Positions 61,184 through 64,000 of a stretch of DNA of 64,000 nt are shown in pieces (the stretch's first letter is position 1; each line of letters opens with the position of its first letter). The stretch is from Alcaligenaceae bacterium (GTDB lineage Bacteria > Pseudomonadota > Gammaproteobacteria > Burkholderiales > Burkholderiaceae_B). The position numbers and the translations under genes were made by a program. The notes beneath the pieces were generated by a model. It was not told the DNA's origin. It ran no database searches and saw only the letters and a program-made list of their open reading frames with translations. Location of the stretch: positions 105,763 through 169,762 of the forward strand of contig JACCES010000010.1 of NCBI GenBank assembly GCA_013416455.1, given 5' to 3'.

Positions 61184-61635
61184 AAACAAGCCTTGCCTTC
61201 CGCGAAGCTGAAAAAGCGGATCTCCCCGCCATTGCCGGCCTTCTGTCCGATGATGCCCTGGGCGCCGGCCGCGATGGCCTCCAGCACCTCCACGCTTACG
61301 CCGCCGCGCTCGACGCGGTGCGGGCCCAGGCGGGAAATTCGATCATCGTGGCTGTGATGGGCGGCGAGGTGGTCGGCATGCTGCAATTGACGCTCATTCC
61401 CGGACTGTCCCGCGGCGGCATGCTGCGGGCCCAGATCGAAAGCGTGCGGGTCAGCGGCAGACATCGTGGCCGGAAGATCGGCCATGCCCTGTTCGAACAC
61501 GCCATCGGCCTGGCCCGCGCCACCGGCTGCGGGCTGATACAGCTGACGACCGACAAGCAACGGCCCGACGCGATCAGGTTCTATGAAGCGCTGGGGTTCA
61601 GCGCCACCCATGAGGGAATGAAGCTGAGCCTGTGA
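61180..61635 (+). CDS. GNAT family N-acetyltransferase
   Basis: A 151-residue acetyl-CoA-dependent acyltransferase. The GNAT core is clear: VVGMLQLTLIPGLSRGG in the central strands, IESVRVSGRHRGRKIGHALF with the acetyl-CoA pyrophosphate loop (RHRGRKIG), and FYEALGFSATHEGMKLSL at the end. It overlaps the preceding small membrane protein by 4 bases. The acceptor substrate is unknown. Confidence 0.92.
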   Translation: MKTSLAFREAEKADLPAIAGLLSDDALGAGRDGLQHLHAYAAALDAVRAQAGNSIIVAVMGGEVVGMLQLTLIPGLSRGGMLRAQIESVRVSGRHRGRKIGHALFEHAIGLARATGCGLIQLTTDKQRPDAIRFYEALGFSATHEGMKLSL

Positions 61636-61690
61636 AGAAGCAACAACCGCCACCGCGAAGGCCGTTAATTTCTTGATCCATGGATTTCGG

Positions 61691-61705
61691 TGTGTATCAT
61701 ACACA
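61691..61705. promoter_or_regulatory. hicAB operator candidate
   Basis: TGTGTAT-C-ATACACA is a perfect 15-base palindrome directly before the hicA ATG, overlapping the ribosome-binding position. The HicB C-terminus has a ribbon-helix-helix domain, and such antitoxins bind palindromes at this location, so autorepression is likely. Confidence 0.7.
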
Positions 61706-61888
61706 ATGAACAGCAAAGACCTCATCAAGCAGCTAGAAAAAGCCGGATGGCAACTGCAGAACGTGAAGGGTTCGCGTTATGTCTACCGCCACCCTACGCT
61801 ACCCGGTCACATCAGCGTTCCGCACCCTAAGAAAGACCTGGGCATCGGTATCGTGACCAAGCTGCTGCGTCAAGCTGGACTGAAATAA
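61706..61888 (+). CDS. hicA: HicA-family mRNA interferase toxin, catalytic histidine replaced
   Basis: A 60-residue protein of the HicA double-stranded RNA-binding fold. MNSKDLIKQLEKAGWQLQNV opens it as in characterised HicA toxins, and ISVPHPKKDLGIGIVTKLLR closes it. In active homologues such as Burkholderia HicA the motif is GSHH with catalytic H24. Here it reads GSRY, so residue 24 is arginine and 25 tyrosine. Either the toxin is inactive or it uses another residue. The start at 61706 matches family length; an 11-codon extension would include the operator. hicB follows 10 bases later. Confidence 0.88.
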   Translation: MNSKDLIKQLEKAGWQLQNVKGSRYVYRHPTLPGHISVPHPKKDLGIGIVTKLLRQAGLK

Positions 61889-61898
61889 GGAGATCACT

Positions 61899-62291
61899 AT
61901 GAAATACCCCATCGCAATCGAACCCGGTAATGACACCACGGCCTGGGGCGTCGTTGTGCCTGATCTCCCCGGCTGCTTTTCGGCGGCCGACGAAGGCATT
62001 GATCAGGCCATCGAAAACGCCAAGGAAGCCATCGCCCTGTGGATTGAAGACTCCATCAGCAACGGCGAACCCATCCCCAAGCCTTCAAGCATCACCGATC
62101 TACAAAAGACCGGCGAGTACGACGGCTGGATATGGGCGGTGGCCGAGGTAGACCCGGCCCTGATAGACGACACCACCGAGCGAGTGAACATCACCTTGCC
62201 TCGTCGCATCCTCGCCCTGTTGGATCAGAGGGCCAAGTCGGCAGGTGAGACTCGATCTGGTTACATCGCTCAGATGACGCTCACGCACTGA
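61899..62291 (+). CDS. hicB: HicB-family antitoxin
   Basis: A 130-residue antitoxin. The N-terminal HicB fold contains WGVVVPDLPGCFSAADEGID and AIENAKEAIALWIED, which bind and mask HicA. The C-terminal RVNITLPRRILALLDQRAKS with AGETRSGYIAQM is a ribbon-helix-helix DNA-binding domain that should bind the palindrome before hicA. A GGAGATC ribosome-binding site lies close to the ATG. Gene order toxin-antitoxin is standard for hicAB. Confidence 0.92.
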   Translation: MKYPIAIEPGNDTTAWGVVVPDLPGCFSAADEGIDQAIENAKEAIALWIEDSISNGEPIPKPSSITDLQKTGEYDGWIWAVAEVDPALIDDTTERVNITLPRRILALLDQRAKSAGETRSGYIAQMTLTH

Positions 62292-62391
62292 CGCCCCCTG
62301 CCCATCCATACAGCAGGGATTTCGCTCGGTGCCACGTTGCAGTTGGGTGGTACGTTACAGGGGCTTACGCTCTCTCGGAGAGTTTTATGGC

Positions 62392-62493
62392 ATTCAACGA
62401 AGAAATCAGGCCGCGGCGATTGCCGCTGCCGCCAGCGGGGAAAGCTTGAACCAGTGGGTTGCCGGGGCGATTCAAGAAGCGGCTCACGCCTGA
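62392..62493 (+). pseudogene. C-terminal fragment of a second HicB-like antitoxin
   Basis: The frame ending at TGA 62491-62493 reads AAAIAAAASGESLNQWVAGA and then IQEAAHA. SGxSLNQWV is the characteristic Arc-like C-terminus of HicB antitoxins. The preceding 100 bases contain no matching N-terminus and other frames are open instead, so only the 3' end survives. It lies 100 bases after the intact hicB, pointing to an earlier or rearranged toxin-antitoxin locus here. Confidence 0.5.
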
Positions 62494-62584
62494 CGCACAA
62501 AAAAACAGCGCACCGAAGTGGGACATCAATGTATGGCTGTTAGGTCCTGTTGACACTAAAAGGAGGCTCAGGCTTTCGCCTGCA

Positions 62585-62818
62585 TCACCACCACGAACCA
62601 GAGCTGCGGCGCACCTTTCTGGCTGCGTCCCGATTCAAGTCTCTCGCTTCCGCTTCAGCATATTCATCTTCGCCCGGCTCATACGAGCCCTCGTGCATGC
62701 AGCTGCCGGGGCTCAACTTGCACTGGATCGAACCTCCGGCCGACGAGCACCCAGAAATAGCTGCGACAAGAAACAGCGATAAGCCGAATCGGCTCAGCGT
62801 TTGAGCGGACATTTTCAC
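62585..62818 (-). CDS. Small predicted lipoprotein
   Basis: A 77-residue protein from a GTG at 62818 with AGGAGG 6 bases upstream; an ATG two codons later is an alternative. A hydrophobic signal (LSRFGLSLFLVAAISGC) ends in a good lipobox with cysteine at about residue 24. The mature part has two further cysteines (SIQCKLSPGSCMHEG) and a charged C-terminus ending RRSSGSWW. No family was recognised. It lies among toxin-antitoxin and phage relics. Confidence 0.6.
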   Translation of the reverse strand: MKMSAQTLSRFGLSLFLVAAISGCSSAGGSIQCKLSPGSCMHEGSYEPGEDEYAEAEARDLNRDAARKVRRSSGSWW

Positions 62819-63062
62819 GGCGCCCTCCTACAGAGTTGCTACGACCCCTTCTTATAGCAGACTCTTGCCGCAGCACCCGGGCGCCGCGCAGAAATGGAGC
62901 GGATAGACGGAACTTTGAGAATTACCGCCTCAGGGTCTTGGCCCAATGCGGTTGGAACGGTGTGATCAACCGTGTCTAACGAATGCCCATCCCCCGTTTA
63001 TGGGGTAGAGCCAAACTTAACCGTCCCAGCCTTCGAACAACGAGCGGCCCAGAAACAGCAAA

Positions 63063-63083
63063 GCCCCTTGAAAATCAAGGGGC
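63063..63083 (-). terminator. Terminator hairpin belonging to a lost tRNA-Ser
   Basis: GCCCCTTGA (63063-63071) pairs perfectly with TCAAGGGGC (63075-63083) around AAA. Read on the minus strand it lies 4 bases after the CCA of the tRNA-like 3' end at 63088-63104 and is followed by TTTGCTGTTT. This is the usual position and form of a tRNA terminator. Confidence 0.65.
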
Positions 63084-63087
63084 CAGC

Positions 63088-63104
63088 TGGCGGAGACGGA
63101 GGGA
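63088..63104 (-). other. Orphan tRNA-Ser 3' end, probable attachment-site scar
   Basis: On the minus strand this reads TCCCTCCGTCTCCGCCA, the last 17 bases (T-stem side, acceptor stem, discriminator G and CCA) of a typical serine tRNA, directly followed by a terminator hairpin. The rest of the tRNA is missing: the bases before it (GTGTGCC) do not make a T-loop. Tyrosine recombinases commonly insert at exactly such tRNA 3' ends and leave a duplicate, so this is best read as an att site of a genomic island or prophage. Confidence 0.55.
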
Positions 63105-63112
63105 GGCACACA

Positions 63113-63382
63113 ATGATCATCCATGCGGATTTCAAGGGAATTTTATTATGGATGCCTACAATAATGCCTACATATTACGGCCATACGCCAACGAGCGCCA
63201 AGCGCCAGGCCTACGGCTGGTCCTCGCAGCAGCTCGCGCGCCGCGCCGGCCTTTCCCAAGCCTGCATCAGCTCGATCGAGACCGGGCGGCGGGCAAGTCC
63301 ATCGCTGATGACGGCTTCGCGAATTGCCAAGGCGTTCGGGATGCCGCTGTGGGTTGCGCTGCGGGAGCTGACCGAGCGGTAG
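63113..63382 (+). CDS. XRE-family helix-turn-helix regulator
   Basis: An 89-residue DNA-binding protein. The HTH is QQLARRAGLSQACISSIETG, then RRASPSLMTASRIAKAFGMP, a standard Cro/C1 pattern. GGAGGGAGG lies a few bases before the ATG at 63113; this purine run overlaps the tRNA-derived scar. A later ATG at 63152 would give a shorter protein still containing the HTH. It probably belongs to the phage or island remnant at the right end of the window. Confidence 0.75.
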   Translation: MIIHADFKGILLWMPTIMPTYYGHTPTSAKRQAYGWSSQQLARRAGLSQACISSIETGRRASPSLMTASRIAKAFGMPLWVALRELTER

Positions 63383-63486
63383 CAGCCCATGCCACCCCAA
63401 CCGGTCCCAATCGTCGTTCTGGATTTTTCAATCCTTGACAATTGACACTTGCATCGACGATAGGCTTAGAGCATGATCGTCACATT

Positions 63487-63576
63487 ATGTCACTTTATCA
63501 TGCTCCATACATCCTGTATTTCTCCGGCGCCGTACTCGGCGTCATTTTGTGGTGGGTACGTCGTCGAGATCAGTAA
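63487..63576 (+). CDS. Possible 29-residue single-helix membrane peptide
   Basis: The frame MSLYHAPYILYFSGAVLGVI continues LWWVRRRDQ. It has one hydrophobic helix followed by a basic end, the profile of small phage membrane peptides. No clear ribosome-binding site is seen. It faces the spanin-like genes across only 4 bases, so a lysis-related role is conceivable. It may also be a chance frame. Confidence 0.35.
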   Translation: MSLYHAPYILYFSGAVLGVILWWVRRRDQ

Positions 63577-63580
63577 TTGA

Positions 63581-63784
63581 TCACCACCCACACAGGTCCT
63601 CACCCTTCCGATTATGCTCCAGCACCTGCCGCCTGATAGGCGCCGGCGTATCCAGTACCTGGTCGGACGTGTCGTAGTAGATCGGTCGCGCGACCGAGCA
63701 GAAGCTACCGGCGGCCGGCGTCGCGCACCCACTTATCGATAGACTCACGAGCGACAGCATCATCGTCCATCGCAGCCGTTTCAT
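63581..63784 (-). CDS. Rz1-like outer-membrane spanin lipoprotein (phage remnant)
   Basis: A 67-residue lipoprotein. The signal MKRLRWTMMLSLVSLSISGC ends in a lipobox. The short mature part reads CATPAAGSFCSVARPIYYDT and ends EHNRKGEDLCGW, a pattern seen in phage-encoded Rz1-like proteins (paired cysteines, ARPI, IxxHNxxxxxLC). Its start lies inside the C-terminus of the overlapping Rz-like frame, the classic nested Rz/Rz1 arrangement. Family membership is inferred from layout and motif. Confidence 0.6.
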   Translation of the reverse strand: MKRLRWTMMLSLVSLSISGCATPAAGSFCSVARPIYYDTSDQVLDTPAPIRRQVLEHNRKGEDLCGW

Positions 63785-63873
63785 TCTCCACCTTTCGCGC
63801 CCTCTCTGCGGCCTTGCGATCGGCCTCCAGTTGATCGATGCGGGCGTCCTGTCGCCCCGCTAACTTGCCTGAT
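63705..63873 (-). pseudogene. Rz-like inner-membrane spanin, 5' end removed by IS element
   Basis: The frame ending at 63705 reads LAGRQDARIDQLEADRKAAE, then RARKVENETAAMDDDAVARE and SIDKWVRDAGRR. This is a coiled-coil typical of phage i-spanins, ending with the DDDAVxxxxxKWxRD pattern common in such proteins. The upstream part, which should hold the membrane anchor, is replaced at 63874 by an insertion sequence. It overlaps the Rz1-like gene in another frame by 80 bases. The lysis function is therefore lost. Confidence 0.5.
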
Positions 63874-64000
63874 TGAATCACCCCGGGTTTTGAGGAGGCT
63901 GCATTTCTTGAGAAAATGGAGCCATGAGCAAGAGCAACAAGTTTTCCCCTGAAGTCCGTGAACGTGCCGTCCGATTGGTGCAGGAGCATCGCGGCGAGTA
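63874..64000 (+). mobile_element. Left end of an IS3-family insertion sequence
   Basis: The terminal sequence TGAATCACCCCGGGTTTTGA resembles IS3-family left ends of the TGAACCGCCCCGGG type. The first transposase reading frame follows 50 bases later. The element interrupts the Rz-like gene. The right end and target duplication are outside the window. Confidence 0.75.
63924..64000 (+). CDS. IS3-family transposase OrfA, N-terminal fragment (runs off window)
   Basis: The 25 visible codons read MSKSNKFSPEVRERAVRLVQ, then EHRGE. This is the conserved opening of IS3-family OrfA proteins (IS407/IS51-like), a helix-turn-helix DNA-binding subunit that is extended by frameshifting to the DDE transposase. 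The rest of the gene lies beyond position 64000. Confidence 0.85.
   Translation, partial: MSKSNKFSPEVRERAVRLVQEHRGE

Noticed and set aside
63705..63989. Full 94-codon minus-strand frame as an intact spanin
   Set aside because: Its first 38 codons lie within the IS3 end and its transposase gene, so only the part left of 63874 is phage-derived.

Overview
The window is G+C-rich, densely packed chromosomal DNA from a betaproteobacterium. An Alcaligenaceae-type genome (Bordetella/Achromobacter relatives) is the best guess. This rests on Bug/TctC-type solute receptors, a TctCBA transporter, a TRAP transporter, and many LysR regulators next to small catabolic gene sets. The genus cannot be fixed from the sequence alone.

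Layout. Positions 1-8035 (minus) hold a peptide-type ABC importer (two permeases, a dual ATPase cut by the window edge, a large lipoprotein receptor) joined to an AidB-like acyl-CoA dehydrogenase. Positions 8104-11866 (plus) encode a DUF423 membrane protein, 6-phosphogluconolactonase, glucokinase, adenine deaminase and 3-methyladenine DNA glycosylase. A tRNA-Arg(ACG) with its terminator lies at 11996-12113.

Immediately after the tRNA is a foreign-looking block (about 12114-21690) with visibly lower G+C. It carries one tightly coupled minus-strand operon: excisionase-like HTH, MmeI-like adenine methyltransferase, a HEPN-motif protein, a DUF1016/YhcG PD-(D/E)XK nuclease, a DExH helicase and a GIY-YIG nuclease. 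From the methyltransferase onward every junction is a 4-8 bp overlap. This looks like a multi-gene, probably anti-phage, modification/restriction system and is the main candidate for something undescribed.

Positions 21684-60268 are metabolic. They include a LysR-controlled CoA-transferase/MaoC pair, RidA, a P450, an FMN-dependent lactate-type dehydrogenase, a PaaY-like protein, trifunctional PutA, a 2-hydroxyacid dehydrogenase, pirin, LrgAB, a MocR/LysE pair, a TRAP operon with an inserted cysteine hydrolase, a lactonase-like metallo-beta-lactamase, a beta-alanine-type transaminase, a benzoylformate-decarboxylase-like enzyme, a sulfatase plus Bug receptor under a LysR gene, a 2OG-Fe(II) oxygenase, TctCBA, a di-Mop protein, an IlvD/Edd sugar-acid dehydratase and a T4 endonuclease V homologue. 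A two-hairpin repeat family occurs at 34371-34660 and 49076-49225; the stems of one hairpin covary around a fixed GCAG loop.

The right end (60345-64000) becomes accessory DNA: a YgiW-like protein, a GNAT enzyme, hicAB with a change at the usual HicA catalytic histidine, a hicB-like fragment, an orphan tRNA-Ser 3' end with its terminator (an attachment-site scar), an XRE regulator, phage spanin-like remnants and the left end of an IS3-family element that runs out of the window.
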